Assembly (NCBI GenBank): GCA_038210135.1
Contig: JBBQWZ010000035.1
Span: 11,933-75,932, forward strand
Length of the DNA: 64,000 nt
Reading direction: 5' to 3'
From: JBBQWZ01 sp038210135
GTDB taxonomy: Bacteria; Acidobacteriota; Terriglobia; Bryobacterales; Bryobacteraceae
Shown: positions 54,041-63,302 of the stretch, in pieces
Numbering within the stretch: the stretch's first letter is position 1
Layout of the letters: each line of letters begins with the position of its first letter
Notes under the pieces: model-generated
Told to the model about the DNA's origin: nothing
What the model saw: only the letters and a program-made list of their open reading frames with translations
Database searches by the model: none
Program-made: the position numbers and the translations under genes

Positions 54041-54134
54041 TGGCGGAAGCTAGTGGGAGTCGAACCCACCCGTGACCGTAAAGCCGCACGCTGGTTTTGA
54101 AGACCAGGCCCTGCACCGGCAAAGACTAGCTTCC
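54041..54134 (-). tRNA. selC: Selenocysteine tRNA (tRNA-Sec, anticodon UCA)
   Basis: The minus strand reads ggaagcta at 5' and tagcttcc at 3', an 8-bp acceptor stem as in bacterial tRNA-Sec, followed by discriminator G and an encoded CCA (54041-54043). The anticodon arm is cctggtcttcaaaaccagc, giving anticodon UCA. A long variable arm, typical of tRNA-Sec and serine tRNAs, follows, then the T arm gtggg-ttcgact-cccac. The whole 94-nt sequence aligns with E. coli selC. It is loaded with serine, converted to selenocysteine by SelA, and read at UGA by SelB. Confidence 0.96.
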
Positions 54135-54143
54135 AGAAGTATT

Positions 54144-54941
54144 CTAGCGCGGACTTTTCAGTTGCTGTTCCTGCGTGCGCAAGAGTTGGTCGCGGGTGAC
54201 GCGCAGTGTATTTTCGAGCGACTCTTTCGGAACGCCGCTCACGAAGGGTTCGATGGCCCAGCCGAGGCCTCGCGGAATCGATCGCGACAAGGAGATGGCG
54301 CGGCATTCGAGGTACACGCCTTCCGGGCGCTGCTCAACCATCCAATACGTGTCGAAGCGCCACATGAAGCCGTGACCGGTATCGACGGGAAGTTCCTGTT
54401 GGCTCTTGCCGGGATTCGAAAGTTCGGCGATCTTTGTCGAGTAGGATTTCCCTAGCCACAAGCCGGGCCGTTGTTCGAAATATTCGACATCGTACTCAGT
54501 ATTCAGGATGACGGTGATGACCTTCTTCTTGTAAAGCTGCAAATAGGGGTGAAGCTTATTGCCCTGCTTCCACATCAGCTTCGAATCGAGCACCTCGCCT
54601 TTGTACAAATTCTTGATGTCGTCGTAAGACTGCAGCATCGCCAGGGCTTGCTGCGCCGTTGAGCCGGGCACCAGGATCGCCCCCACCCAATCGTGAATGA
54701 TCCCTTCCTGAATACGCACGGGTCCTTTCCCGGTCATGATCTTGATCATGATCTCGGTGGGCCGCAACGCTCCAGCATTCATGCCTACCGAGGGCGTAGG
54801 GGTGCTGAGCATTGCCGGAAGCTTAGCCTCTTCGGCTTTCACGTAGGCTTCGAAGGCAGCGCGCGTCTCCGGCTTCAGCGATGTCATAATGCCATCGCCC
54901 CAGAGCGGAGCCGCTAATCCGATGAACAAAAGCAATCGCAC
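54144..54941 (-). CDS. Exported START/SRPBCC-like protein of unknown function
   Basis: A 265-residue protein with a signal peptide (1-15, ending WGDG). The C-terminal half (about 110-255) has the alternating pattern of START/polyketide-cyclase-like lipid-binding folds (YLECRAISLSRSIPRGLGW then FVSGVPKESLENTLRVTR). Function and ligand are unknown. The GTG start at 54941 is the only in-frame start near the signal peptide. It is just downstream of tRNA-Sec on the same strand by 9 bp but is not obviously linked to it. Confidence 0.7.
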   Translation of the reverse strand: MRLLLFIGLAAPLWGDGIMTSLKPETRAAFEAYVKAEEAKLPAMLSTPTPSVGMNAGALRPTEIMIKIMTGKGPVRIQEGIIHDWVGAILVPGSTAQQALAMLQSYDDIKNLYKGEVLDSKLMWKQGNKLHPYLQLYKKKVITVILNTEYDVEYFEQRPGLWLGKSYSTKIAELSNPGKSQQELPVDTGHGFMWRFDTYWMVEQRPEGVYLECRAISLSRSIPRGLGWAIEPFVSGVPKESLENTLRVTRDQLLRTQEQQLKSPR

Positions 54942-55014
54942 ATAACCAGACTACCGAAAAAACAAACCGCGGCTCCGATGTCTTCGCTTGAAATGTTATG
55001 CTGATTTGGCTCTC

Positions 55015-56526
55015 ATGCCCCTGCGCAAGGCGCTCCCAAAAACCTGTATCGCCCTCGGCTTCCCGGATGTGGAGTCGCTGCTTTCGCATGCGCGCGTTGA
55101 AATCGCCGACGGAGAACGGTTCTTCGAATTTCGATTGGATTATTTGCCAAATCCGGAGAGTGGCATTCGAGCGATCCGTGAATTTCTAAAACAACATTCG
55201 GATTGTTCGCTGCTGGCGACGTGCCGGCGTCATCAGAACGGCGGAAAGTTCAACGGTTCGATCGAAGAGCAACTGCGGATCCTTGGCTCGGCGATCGAAG
55301 CAGGAGCGCATGCGATCGATGTCGAGATCGAATCCGCGGAGAGCGCGCAGGCGGGCGTCGCGGCATTGCGGGCGCAGACGTTCCTGATCGTTTCCTGGCA
55401 CAACTTCTCGGGCACACCGGCGATGGAGCCCGTGTTGCGCCGCATGCAAAAGGTTCCCGCGGACGGGTACAAGCTGGTGACGACAGCGCGCAAGCCATCG
55501 GACGCGAGCCGGGTTTTGTCGCTCGCGAAAACCAATTCGCGGACGCCGCTGGTGTTGCTCGCGATGGGCGAGATGGGTTTCGCGACGCGCGTCCTGTCGA
55601 CGGTTTGGGGCGGATTGTACACGTACGCTGCGCCGAATGCGGCGGAGGGAACGGCGAGCGGACAGGTTTCCGCGCGGCAGATGCGGCACTTGTACCGTGT
55701 AGAGCGCATCACAAAAAACGCGAAGATTTATGGCGTCATCGCGGATCCGGTACGGCATTCGATTTCGCCGGCGGTGCACAATCGCGCGTTTCAAGCTCGG
55801 CGCATCGATGCTGTCTATCTTCCATTCCTGGTGAAGCCGCAACAGCTGAAGGATTTTTTTGCGCTGGCGGGGAAACTTCCGCTCACCGGATTCAGTGTGA
55901 CGATTCCGCATAAACAACGCGTAATCCGCTATCTCGATTCTGTCGATCCGCTAGCGCGGCGAGTCGGCGCGGTGAACACGGTGTGGCGGAAAGCCGGCAA
56001 GTGGCGTGGCACGAATACGGACGCGGAGGGCGTGACGGTTCCTCTGGCGCGGCACTTACGGCTGGCGAAGGCTTCTGTTCTTGTCGTGGGAAATGGTGGG
56101 GCCGCGCGGGGTGCCGCTTTCGCTTTGCAGGAAGCGGGCGCGAAGCTAGCGATCACGGGGCGCAACCTTGATCGTGTGCGCGCGTTGGCGAAGTTCTGCG
56201 GCGCCGATCCGTTGAGCCGGGATCAGGCTGAGGCGCGCGATTTCGACGCGGTAGTTCATGCGACGCCACTGGGCATGCACCCGAAGGTATCGCAATGCTT
56301 CTTTGAGAAACGCATTCCAGGCGGGATTGTTTTCGATATGGTTTACAACCCCATCGAGACGGAGTTGCTGAAGCGCGCGACAGCGGATGGCAAGATCGTA
56401 ATCCGTGGGGTGGACATGTTTATCGAGCAGGCGGTGCGACAGTTCGAGTTGTGGACTGGCGATTCCGCGCCACGCTCGGTGATGCAGAAAGCGGCTCTTG
56501 AGGCGCTCGCGGAATTTCAATCTTAA
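55015..56526 (+). CDS. aroDE: Bifunctional 3-dehydroquinate dehydratase / shikimate dehydrogenase
   Basis: A 503-residue fusion of two consecutive shikimate-pathway enzymes. Residues about 1-225 are type I dehydroquinate dehydratase: EFRLDYL, the general-base His129 in SWHNFSG, and the Schiff-base Lys153 in GYKLVTTA. Residues about 235-503 are shikimate dehydrogenase: PVRHSISPAVHN (Ser249, Ser251), Lys300 in TIPHK, NADP-binding GNGGAARG (359-366) and a final GVDMFIEQAVRQFELWTG. The AroD-AroE fusion is known from plants and Chlamydia and is less common in other bacteria. The start is ATG 55015; a longer frame to 54988 is not conserved. It is monocistronic. Confidence 0.93.
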   Translation: MPLRKALPKTCIALGFPDVESLLSHARVEIADGERFFEFRLDYLPNPESGIRAIREFLKQHSDCSLLATCRRHQNGGKFNGSIEEQLRILGSAIEAGAHAIDVEIESAESAQAGVAALRAQTFLIVSWHNFSGTPAMEPVLRRMQKVPADGYKLVTTARKPSDASRVLSLAKTNSRTPLVLLAMGEMGFATRVLSTVWGGLYTYAAPNAAEGTASGQVSARQMRHLYRVERITKNAKIYGVIADPVRHSISPAVHNRAFQARRIDAVYLPFLVKPQQLKDFFALAGKLPLTGFSVTIPHKQRVIRYLDSVDPLARRVGAVNTVWRKAGKWRGTNTDAEGVTVPLARHLRLAKASVLVVGNGGAARGAAFALQEAGAKLAITGRNLDRVRALAKFCGADPLSRDQAEARDFDAVVHATPLGMHPKVSQCFFEKRIPGGIVFDMVYNPIETELLKRATADGKIVIRGVDMFIEQAVRQFELWTGDSAPRSVMQKAALEALAEFQS

Positions 56527-56573
56527 GCGGACACGCGCGCGTCGTTTCGCCAGCCCGACCTATAATCACTTGC

Positions 56574-56777
56574 ATGAAGCTTACGCGTCGTACACTCGCG
56601 ACTTTGCTTGCGGCAGCGACAGCCGCGGCCCAGGCAGCGCCACAAACTCCTCCGCAAACTTCCGCTGAGCCGGACGATACTGCGGCGGCGCGCACCGCGC
56701 TCAAGGCCAGTCTTGACACGCTCGCGAACGCGAAGGTTCCCATGGCGATCGAGCCTGTCACGCAGTTTAAGGCTTAA
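56574..56777 (+). CDS. Small exported protein, Tat-type signal
   Basis: A 67-residue protein. The N-terminus has a twin-arginine-like TRRTLATLLAAA and a signal peptide ending AQAAPQ. The mature part is ~45 residues, low-complexity and Ala/Thr-rich, with no known domain. It ends 3 bp before the amidase gene, so it is probably translated from the same mRNA. It may be a small accessory protein, or a leader only. Confidence 0.6.
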   Translation: MKLTRRTLATLLAAATAAAQAAPQTPPQTSAEPDDTAAARTALKASLDTLANAKVPMAIEPVTQFKA

Positions 56778-56780
56778 GGC

Positions 56781-58217
56781 ATGGCGACCAAAACATTCGG
56801 CGACGATATCTTCTTCGCGACGATTTCAGAGCTTTCGGCGAAGTTGCACGCTAAGGAATTCTCCGCGGTGGAACTAACGCGGGCATTCGGAGATCGCCTC
56901 GAGGCATTGGGACCACGCTTCAACGCGCTCGCCTGCTCTTTGAAGAGCTCCGCCATTCGCACGGCGAAGGACCTGGACGGCGACATCAAGCGCGATCGCT
57001 GGCGTCCGCTACAGGGGATTCCATTCGCGGTGAAAGACCTGCTCGCGGTGAAAGGCAATCCGACGACGTGGGGCGCCAAACCCTATGCCGGGCAAGTGTT
57101 CAACGAGGATGCGACGGTGGTTAAGAAGCTCGAAAAAGCCGGCGGCGTTTTGATCGGCAAGCTCGCGATGGTGGAGCTCGCGGGCGGTCCGAGTTACCGG
57201 TACGCATCGGCGTCGCTGACCGGTCCTGGATTGAATCCGTGGGATCGCACACGCTGGACGGGCGGGTCGAGTTCAGGTTCGGGAGCAGCTGTCGCGGCCG
57301 GACTGGCGGCGTTCACGATTGGATCGGAGACGTCGGGATCGATCCTGACACCGAGCGCGTACTGCGGCGTGACCGGACTGCGGCCCACCTACGGACTGGT
57401 ATCGCGACACGGTGCGATGGCGCTTTCCTGGACCATGGACAAGCTTGGACCCATGTGCCGGTCGGCCGAGGATTGCGGTTTAGTTTTGCAAGCGATCGCG
57501 GGCGCGGATCCGGAAGATCCGGGGTCAGCGGGAAAGAGCTTTTATTTCGCGCCGCAGTTCCGCCGCGCGGCAAAAGACATTATCGTCGGATTTGCGCCGG
57601 CGGATTTCGACGAATGGCCGGAGGCGGCCGCGCGGGACGCGTTCCAGAAGGCCTTCGAGACGGTGAAGGCCGAGGGCTATCAACTCAGGGAAGTGAAGCT
57701 GCCGGCGTTTCCATACGGGGCGATTACGTCTACTGTGGTCGCTGCCGAAGCAGCTTCCATTTTCGAGGAGTTGATTACGTCCGGCAAAGTGGACGAGCTT
57801 GCCGATAAGCGCCAGATCGCGAATCTCAAGGCGGGGATGGACATTTCGGCCAAAGACTATTTAAAGGCAATGCGTTTGCGAACGCAAATTCAGGCCGAGT
57901 TCCGCCTGCTGTTCGCGGACGTCGATGTCCTGATAGCGCCTTCGCGTTACAACGTAGCGACGCCAGTGCGGGATCCGCTCGACAAGTCTCCGTTCGGCGA
58001 TCGTCCGACGCCGCAGCGTGCTGGACTCAACGGTTTGATTCCGGCGGGAAATCTTGCGGGACTGCCCGCGATTTCGGTCCCTTGCGGGTTCGCGAACAAT
58101 CTGCCGGTGGCGATGCAATTCTGCTCGCGACCGTTTTCAGAGAACATAATCATCGGCATGGCCGCCGCGTACCAAAAGCAAACCGACTGGCACCGGCGGC
58201 GTCCGACCCTCTCGTAG
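56781..58217 (+). CDS. Amidase signature (AS) family hydrolase
   Basis: A 478-residue enzyme of the amidase signature family with the Ser-cisSer-Lys triad. Lys85 is in FAVKDLLAV, the cis-Ser lies in GGSSSGSGAAVAAG (about 161-174), and the nucleophile Ser187 is in GSETSGS. GatA, the subunit that makes Gln-tRNA, has the same core, but the absence of gatB/gatC nearby and the non-GatA C-terminal half make a stand-alone amidase likelier. It hydrolyses an amide of unknown structure in the cytoplasm. It follows the small exported protein gene by 3 bp. Confidence 0.88.
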   Translation: MATKTFGDDIFFATISELSAKLHAKEFSAVELTRAFGDRLEALGPRFNALACSLKSSAIRTAKDLDGDIKRDRWRPLQGIPFAVKDLLAVKGNPTTWGAKPYAGQVFNEDATVVKKLEKAGGVLIGKLAMVELAGGPSYRYASASLTGPGLNPWDRTRWTGGSSSGSGAAVAAGLAAFTIGSETSGSILTPSAYCGVTGLRPTYGLVSRHGAMALSWTMDKLGPMCRSAEDCGLVLQAIAGADPEDPGSAGKSFYFAPQFRRAAKDIIVGFAPADFDEWPEAAARDAFQKAFETVKAEGYQLREVKLPAFPYGAITSTVVAAEAASIFEELITSGKVDELADKRQIANLKAGMDISAKDYLKAMRLRTQIQAEFRLLFADVDVLIAPSRYNVATPVRDPLDKSPFGDRPTPQRAGLNGLIPAGNLAGLPAISVPCGFANNLPVAMQFCSRPFSENIIIGMAAAYQKQTDWHRRRPTLS

Positions 58218-58223
58218 GTTCGA

Positions 58224-61200
58224 CTAAGGTACCGGAATATACGGCACTTTCGCGGCGTTCATCGCTTCGTTAAAGCGGACGACATCCGCGCGCAGTCTGT
58301 CCATCTTCTGCGTGGCGTCGGTGAGCGCTGTCCGGGTCAGCGAGACTTGCTGCATCTGGCTTTCGCTAGGCGCCGCAGAGTACGACTCGAAGGCCGATAC
58401 CATCTGCTGTACGCGCTGTGGCAGCGAGGGCAGGACGAAGTCGGGCTCCGGCTTGGCGAGTTCGGCTTTACGTTCCTCGAGCGAAGGTTGCTGGAAGAAA
58501 TTACGTCCGGCGAAGAGCGGCCGGATGTCGTCGAGCGACTTCTTTAGCGATTCCGCCTGCTTCTTCACGTCGTCTGAAACCTTCGCGGCATCGGGACGTT
58601 TCCAGGAAGCCTGCAGCGCGGTCAGCGAGGAATCGGCCGCGGTGAACTTCTTGCGAAGCGCGTCGGCCTGCTTCGTCATTCCGACGAGGTCGTCGATGGC
58701 GGCACGGCGCTTGGCGCGGTCCGCAGTGGAGAACCATGTCACGCGCGGGTCTTCTTCGATCTTGAATTTCTTCGAGACCTTATTGGCGCCGATCGCAATC
58801 TCCACGGTGAAATCGCCTGGATCCACCAGCGGTCCGCCGAATTGCGGAGGCTCGCCTCCGGCGGCAGCGGCGCGTTCCGCTGCCCGGAGTTCCTGATCGG
58901 TCGGCGGAACGGCGCGGTCGGTCCGCATGCTCCAAACGATCCGATTGAGGCCTGCGACGAGCGCGGTGGGTTTCACGGTCGCTATCGTTTTTCCGGCTGC
59001 GTCAAGGATTGAAATCTTGACGTCCTTCATGTCCGGCTTGGTCTTGGTCCAGAAATCGATGATGGCGCCGCGCGGCGGATTGGCGCCAAGAAACGTGTCG
59101 TGGCCATCGAAATCGCGGGTCCGCGCCATTCTCCACATGGTCGCGGGACGAACATCGAAGGCTTGCAGCGCGCTTTCAGCAACCGCGCCTGACATCTGTT
59201 CGAGTGCCGAAATGCTATCGAGGATCCAGACCGAGCGGCCATGCGTCGCCAGAATCAGATCATTGTCGCGAGGGTGGATCTGGATATCGTCCACGGGCAC
59301 CCGAGGCAGGTTATTCTTCAGTTCCTGCCAATGGTCGCCGCGATCGAACGACACGTAGAGGCCGAATTCCCCGCCCGCGAAGAGCAGGTTGGGATTCTTC
59401 GGATGTTCACGGACCACGTGCAACGTTCCTTGATTTTGCGGAATTCCTTCGGTAATCGATTTGAACGTCGCGCCGAAATCGGTGGTCCGGTATAGATAGA
59501 TGGTGAAGTCGTTCGACCGGTGTCCGTCGAACGCGACGTAGGCCGTGCCGGGATCGAAGGCGGAAGCAATGGCGCGGCTGACGTAGGTGCCTTTCGGTAC
59601 GCCAGGCACATTCTCCATCACGCTCTTCCAGGTCTCGCCATCGCGCGAAACTTTCAGATTGCCGTCATCGGTGCCGGCCCACAGAATGCCGGCGCGGCTG
59701 GGAGATTCCGTCAGGGTCGTAATCGTGGGGAACGAGCCGACGCCGTCATTGCGCGAAAGCATGGTGCGGTCTTCGACCTTGCGGTCCATAATGCTAAGCG
59801 TTTTGCGATCGACGCCGGAAGTGACATCGGGTGAGATGCGCTTCCAGCTGTCGCCCTGGTCGGTCGACTTGAACACGAAATTCCCGCCGTAATACAGGGT
59901 CTTTCGATCGTGCTTCGATTGGACCACGGGTGAATTCCATTGGAAACGGTAGCGCGACATCTTGTCGTCGTCCTCGCGTGGACGAATGCTGCGCACTTCG
60001 TGCGTTCGCAGATCGCGCCTGGCAAGGTTGCCATCCTGGGACTCGGCGTACACGATCCACGGCTCCAGCGGATCGATCTGCGCGTAGAATCCGTCGCCGC
60101 CCTGCACAGTGATCCAGTCTTCGTTGGTGATGCCGCGCTCGTTGGCGGTCGCGCTGGGTCCGCACCAGGTGTTGTTGTCCTGCAAACCGCCGCACACTCG
60201 ATAGGGTTTCTGCATGTCGTAGGCGATTTCGTAAAACTGGGCGATCGCGATATTCTCGCGGGAATCCCAACTTCGGCCCGCGTCGCGGCTGAAATGGATG
60301 CCGCCGTCGCAGCCGACGATCATGTTGTCGGAATTCGACGGATCAATCCAAATGGCATGAAAATCGACGTGGATTCGCGTAATTCGATTTTGAGAAAACG
60401 TTTTTCCGCCGTCCTCTGAATACGCCATGTTCACGCCAGCCACCCAGATGCGTTGGTCGTTATTCGGATCGATGCGGACCTGGCTGAAATACATCGGCCG
60501 CGGATTGGTGTTGCTCATGCGGACCCAGTTTTCACCCTTGTCGTCGCTGCGATAGATGCCGGGATCATCGCTTTCGACAAGCGCGTACACGATGTTTCCG
60601 TTACGCCGGTAGATGTCGAGGCCGATGCGGCCAAGCTCGCCCTTGGGGAGGCCGTTGGATATTTTCTTCCAAGTGATTCCGCCGTCCGTGGTGCGGTAGA
60701 TGGCGCTGCCGGGTCCACCGCCGTTCATGCCGAACGCGGTGCGGCGGCGTTGATAGGCAGCCGCGTACAACGTATCCGGATTCTGCGGGTCCATCACGAG
60801 ATCAGTCACGCCCGTATCCGCGTTGATGAAAAGCACCTTCGTCCAGGTCTTGCCGCCATCGATCGTTTTGAAAACGCCCCGCTCATCGTTCGGCCCCCAC
60901 AGATGGCCCAGCGCGGCGACGTAAACGACGTGACCGTTCGACGGATGAACGACGATGCGCGGAATGTGATGCGTATCCTTCAGGCCCATGTGCGCCCAGG
61001 TCTTGCCGCCGTCGGCCGACTTATAGACTCCGTTGCCCCAGGACGAGCTCTGGCGATTGTTGGCCTCCCCGGTGCCGACCCAAACAACATCGGGTTCGGA
61101 CTGCGAAACCGTGACGTCGCCGATGGTTGAAACGGGTTGATCATCGAAAATCGGCTTCCAGGAAATTCCGCTGTTGACGCTTTTGAAGACGCCGCCGGAG

Positions 61201-61382
61201 GCAGTGGCCGCGTACACGATGTTGGGATTGCTTTCGACGACCGCGAAGTCGTCAACGCGTCCGCCCATGCTGGCCGGCCCGATTTCGCGAAATTTCAAAC
61301 TGGAAAGAGCATCGATCTTCGGCCCGTTCTGGGCGGCGAGTAAGGCGCTGAACAGCGCCGTGAGTGACAAGAGGCGTTTCAT
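58224..61382 (-). CDS. Large secreted BNR/Asp-box (sortilin-like VPS10) protein
   Basis: A 1052-residue secreted protein with a signal peptide (1-17). About 12 BNR/Asp-box repeats of the type S-x-D-x-G-x-T-W form two beta-propellers (residues about 30-720). A C-terminal region (about 730-1052) has a beta sandwich and a helical tail. The sequence opens KFREIGPASMGGRVDDFAV, typical of the large family annotated as glycosyl hydrolase or sialidase-like in Acidobacteriota, although the sialidase catalytic residues are not evident. It probably binds polysaccharide or peptide. Convergent with the amidase gene; starts divergent from msrA. Confidence 0.88.
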   Translation of the reverse strand: MKRLLSLTALFSALLAAQNGPKIDALSSLKFREIGPASMGGRVDDFAVVESNPNIVYAATASGGVFKSVNSGISWKPIFDDQPVSTIGDVTVSQSEPDVVWVGTGEANNRQSSSWGNGVYKSADGGKTWAHMGLKDTHHIPRIVVHPSNGHVVYVAALGHLWGPNDERGVFKTIDGGKTWTKVLFINADTGVTDLVMDPQNPDTLYAAAYQRRRTAFGMNGGGPGSAIYRTTDGGITWKKISNGLPKGELGRIGLDIYRRNGNIVYALVESDDPGIYRSDDKGENWVRMSNTNPRPMYFSQVRIDPNNDQRIWVAGVNMAYSEDGGKTFSQNRITRIHVDFHAIWIDPSNSDNMIVGCDGGIHFSRDAGRSWDSRENIAIAQFYEIAYDMQKPYRVCGGLQDNNTWCGPSATANERGITNEDWITVQGGDGFYAQIDPLEPWIVYAESQDGNLARRDLRTHEVRSIRPREDDDKMSRYRFQWNSPVVQSKHDRKTLYYGGNFVFKSTDQGDSWKRISPDVTSGVDRKTLSIMDRKVEDRTMLSRNDGVGSFPTITTLTESPSRAGILWAGTDDGNLKVSRDGETWKSVMENVPGVPKGTYVSRAIASAFDPGTAYVAFDGHRSNDFTIYLYRTTDFGATFKSITEGIPQNQGTLHVVREHPKNPNLLFAGGEFGLYVSFDRGDHWQELKNNLPRVPVDDIQIHPRDNDLILATHGRSVWILDSISALEQMSGAVAESALQAFDVRPATMWRMARTRDFDGHDTFLGANPPRGAIIDFWTKTKPDMKDVKISILDAAGKTIATVKPTALVAGLNRIVWSMRTDRAVPPTDQELRAAERAAAAGGEPPQFGGPLVDPGDFTVEIAIGANKVSKKFKIEEDPRVTWFSTADRAKRRAAIDDLVGMTKQADALRKKFTAADSSLTALQASWKRPDAAKVSDDVKKQAESLKKSLDDIRPLFAGRNFFQQPSLEERKAELAKPEPDFVLPSLPQRVQQMVSAFESYSAAPSESQMQQVSLTRTALTDATQKMDRLRADVVRFNEAMNAAKVPYIPVP

Positions 61383-61481
61383 AGGCTTGTGGAGGCTTGA
61401 CCGTTTAGTTTAGTACGACCATGCCTAGTGAATGGGAAGCGCCGCGAATTGCCCCCTGTCGAGCGATACACTGGAGTGGAT

Positions 61482-62153
61482 ATGCCGAACAAAATAACAC
61501 TGGCGGGTTTCGCTCTTTTCTGCGGGGCGCTGCTCGCGGCAGGAGGATGCAGTATGTTACACGCGAGCGGCGACTTGCCGGATCCGGCTGTCGATATCAA
61601 GCCAGATGGAAAAAAGCACTCTGTCGTTTTGGCGGGCGGCTGCTTCTGGTGCACTGAAGCCGTATTTCAGATTGTCGATGGCGTCGATGGCGTGCTGTCA
61701 GGGTACGCGGGCGGCACGAAGGAAACGGCGAAATATGACATCGTTTCCAGCGGACGGACCGGGCACGCGGAATCCATCCTGATCAATTACGATCCAGCGA
61801 AAATCTCATACGGGCAGCTTTTGAAGATTTTCTTCAGCGTCGCGCACGATCCGACCACTCTGAATCGGCAGGGGCATGATGTCGGTCCGCAATATCGCAG
61901 CGCGATTTTCTACTCAAGTGACGAACAGAAGCGAGTCACCGAGGCGTACATCAAACAGATCAACGACGCGCACGTCCTGAGCGGCCCGATCGTGACGCAA
62001 GTGGTTCCGCTCGACAAGTTTTATACGGCGGAAGGATATCACCAGAACTACGCGGCGCAGAATCGATCGAATCCGTACATCGTCAGCGTGTCAGATCCGA
62101 AGGTTGAGAAGCTGAAGAAGATGTTCCCCGGCTGCGTGCGGAAGAGACAATAA
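61482..62153 (+). CDS. msrA: Lipoprotein peptide-methionine (S)-S-oxide reductase MsrA
   Basis: A 223-residue enzyme that reduces methionine-S-sulfoxide in oxidised proteins. The catalytic Cys54 is in GGCFWCTE. The family motifs VLSGYAGG, GRTGHAESI, FFSVAHDPTTLNRQGHDVG, YRSAIFY and FYTAEGYHQNY follow, and a resolving Cys lies near the C-terminus (PGCVR, Cys218). A lipobox (AGGC, lipidated Cys23) sends it to the periplasm, so it repairs envelope proteins. ATG 61482 is chosen because it precedes the signal peptide and ggagtgg; a longer frame to 61428 lacks both. It is divergent from the BNR-repeat gene. Confidence 0.93.
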   Translation: MPNKITLAGFALFCGALLAAGGCSMLHASGDLPDPAVDIKPDGKKHSVVLAGGCFWCTEAVFQIVDGVDGVLSGYAGGTKETAKYDIVSSGRTGHAESILINYDPAKISYGQLLKIFFSVAHDPTTLNRQGHDVGPQYRSAIFYSSDEQKRVTEAYIKQINDAHVLSGPIVTQVVPLDKFYTAEGYHQNYAAQNRSNPYIVSVSDPKVEKLKKMFPGCVRKRQ

Positions 62154-62196
62154 CGAACGCTTTCGTCATCCACCACGGCTATACTGCTTTTCAGCA

Positions 62197-63252
62197 GTGA
62201 CCTTTTCGAAGCAGCCGTGGCTCTATTCGCCGGGTGCGGACTCCGCCTTCATCCTTGCACCCGCTTTCCTTGTCACCGCGACCGTTTTGGCGTTTCCGGC
62301 GTTCTTTGAAGCGCCCGTAACACCGCTGGCGTGGTTCCTACTCGTGGTCGGTGTCGATGTCGCGCACGTCTATTCGACGCTCTACCGGACGTACTTCGAT
62401 CCGGATGAGCGGAAGCGCTACGCCACGTTGCTCTATATGATTCCGGCGTTTTGCTGGGTTGCGGGAGCCATGCTTTACAGCGTGGGCTCGATGGTTTTCT
62501 GGCGCGTGCTCGCGTACGTCGCGGTGTATCACTTTGTCCGGCAGCAGTATGGATTTCTGCGATTGTATTCGAGAAAAGATGGATTGCCGCCATGGAAACG
62601 GCGGCTGGACGCGGTCGCGATTTATTCCGCCGCAACCTATCCCCTGATCTACTGGCACACGCAGGGCCGCGCATTCCATTGGTTTGTGGCGGGCGATTTT
62701 CTGTACGCGCCGATCGACGGCCTGGAGCCAGCGGCTCGCTATTTGTACCTAGGAATCCTGATCGCGTACGCGATTTCTGAAGTCCGGATGAAGCGGTGGA
62801 ATTTTCCGAAAAACGTGATCCTCGCCGGAACCGCCATTTCCTGGTACACCGGAATCGTGGTGTTTAACGGCGATTTATCGTTCACCATTACCAACGTGGT
62901 CGCGCACGGGATCCCGTACATGGCGCTGGTATGGATGCATGAACGGAAGCAGGTCGCGAAGCCGGCCGGGCCGGAAAAGCAAAAATATCTTGCGCGCTGG
63001 TTTGTTCCAGCGATGATCCCCGCTTTTGTTGGGCTCCTGTTTTTACTGGCCTATCTGGAAGAGGCACTGTGGGACGTTATGGTGTGGCGTGAGCACACGC
63101 AATATTTTCAGTGGTTCACATTCCTGCCGAGCGTGTCGGACCACACTATGCTGGCCTTGCTGGTTCCGTTACTCGCTTTGCCGCAAGCCACACACTACGT
63201 ACTGGACGGATTTATCTGGCGGGTGCGGAGCTTGTCCTACGACGCGGCGTAA
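62197..63252 (+). CDS. Polytopic membrane protein with conserved histidines, unknown function
   Basis: A 351-residue protein with about eight hydrophobic helices (roughly 18-35, 45-60, 80-96, 102-120, 140-156, 182-196, 208-224, 270-290). Histidines sit at helix ends, as in membrane di-metal enzymes: DVAHVYS (His57), YHFVRQQYGF (His112), NVVAHGIPY (His237), SDHTM (His316) and ATHYVLDGF (His333). This pattern recalls Brp/Blh-type or desaturase-like membrane enzymes, but I cannot assign a family. It starts at GTG 62197, 43 bp after msrA, and may be co-transcribed with it. Confidence 0.72.
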   Translation: MTFSKQPWLYSPGADSAFILAPAFLVTATVLAFPAFFEAPVTPLAWFLLVVGVDVAHVYSTLYRTYFDPDERKRYATLLYMIPAFCWVAGAMLYSVGSMVFWRVLAYVAVYHFVRQQYGFLRLYSRKDGLPPWKRRLDAVAIYSAATYPLIYWHTQGRAFHWFVAGDFLYAPIDGLEPAARYLYLGILIAYAISEVRMKRWNFPKNVILAGTAISWYTGIVVFNGDLSFTITNVVAHGIPYMALVWMHERKQVAKPAGPEKQKYLARWFVPAMIPAFVGLLFLLAYLEEALWDVMVWREHTQYFQWFTFLPSVSDHTMLALLVPLLALPQATHYVLDGFIWRVRSLSYDAA

Positions 63253-63302
63253 TGGCTGAGGAGGGTGAGCGGGGATCCGGTGTTTGCGGACCCCCATCCG
63301 AT

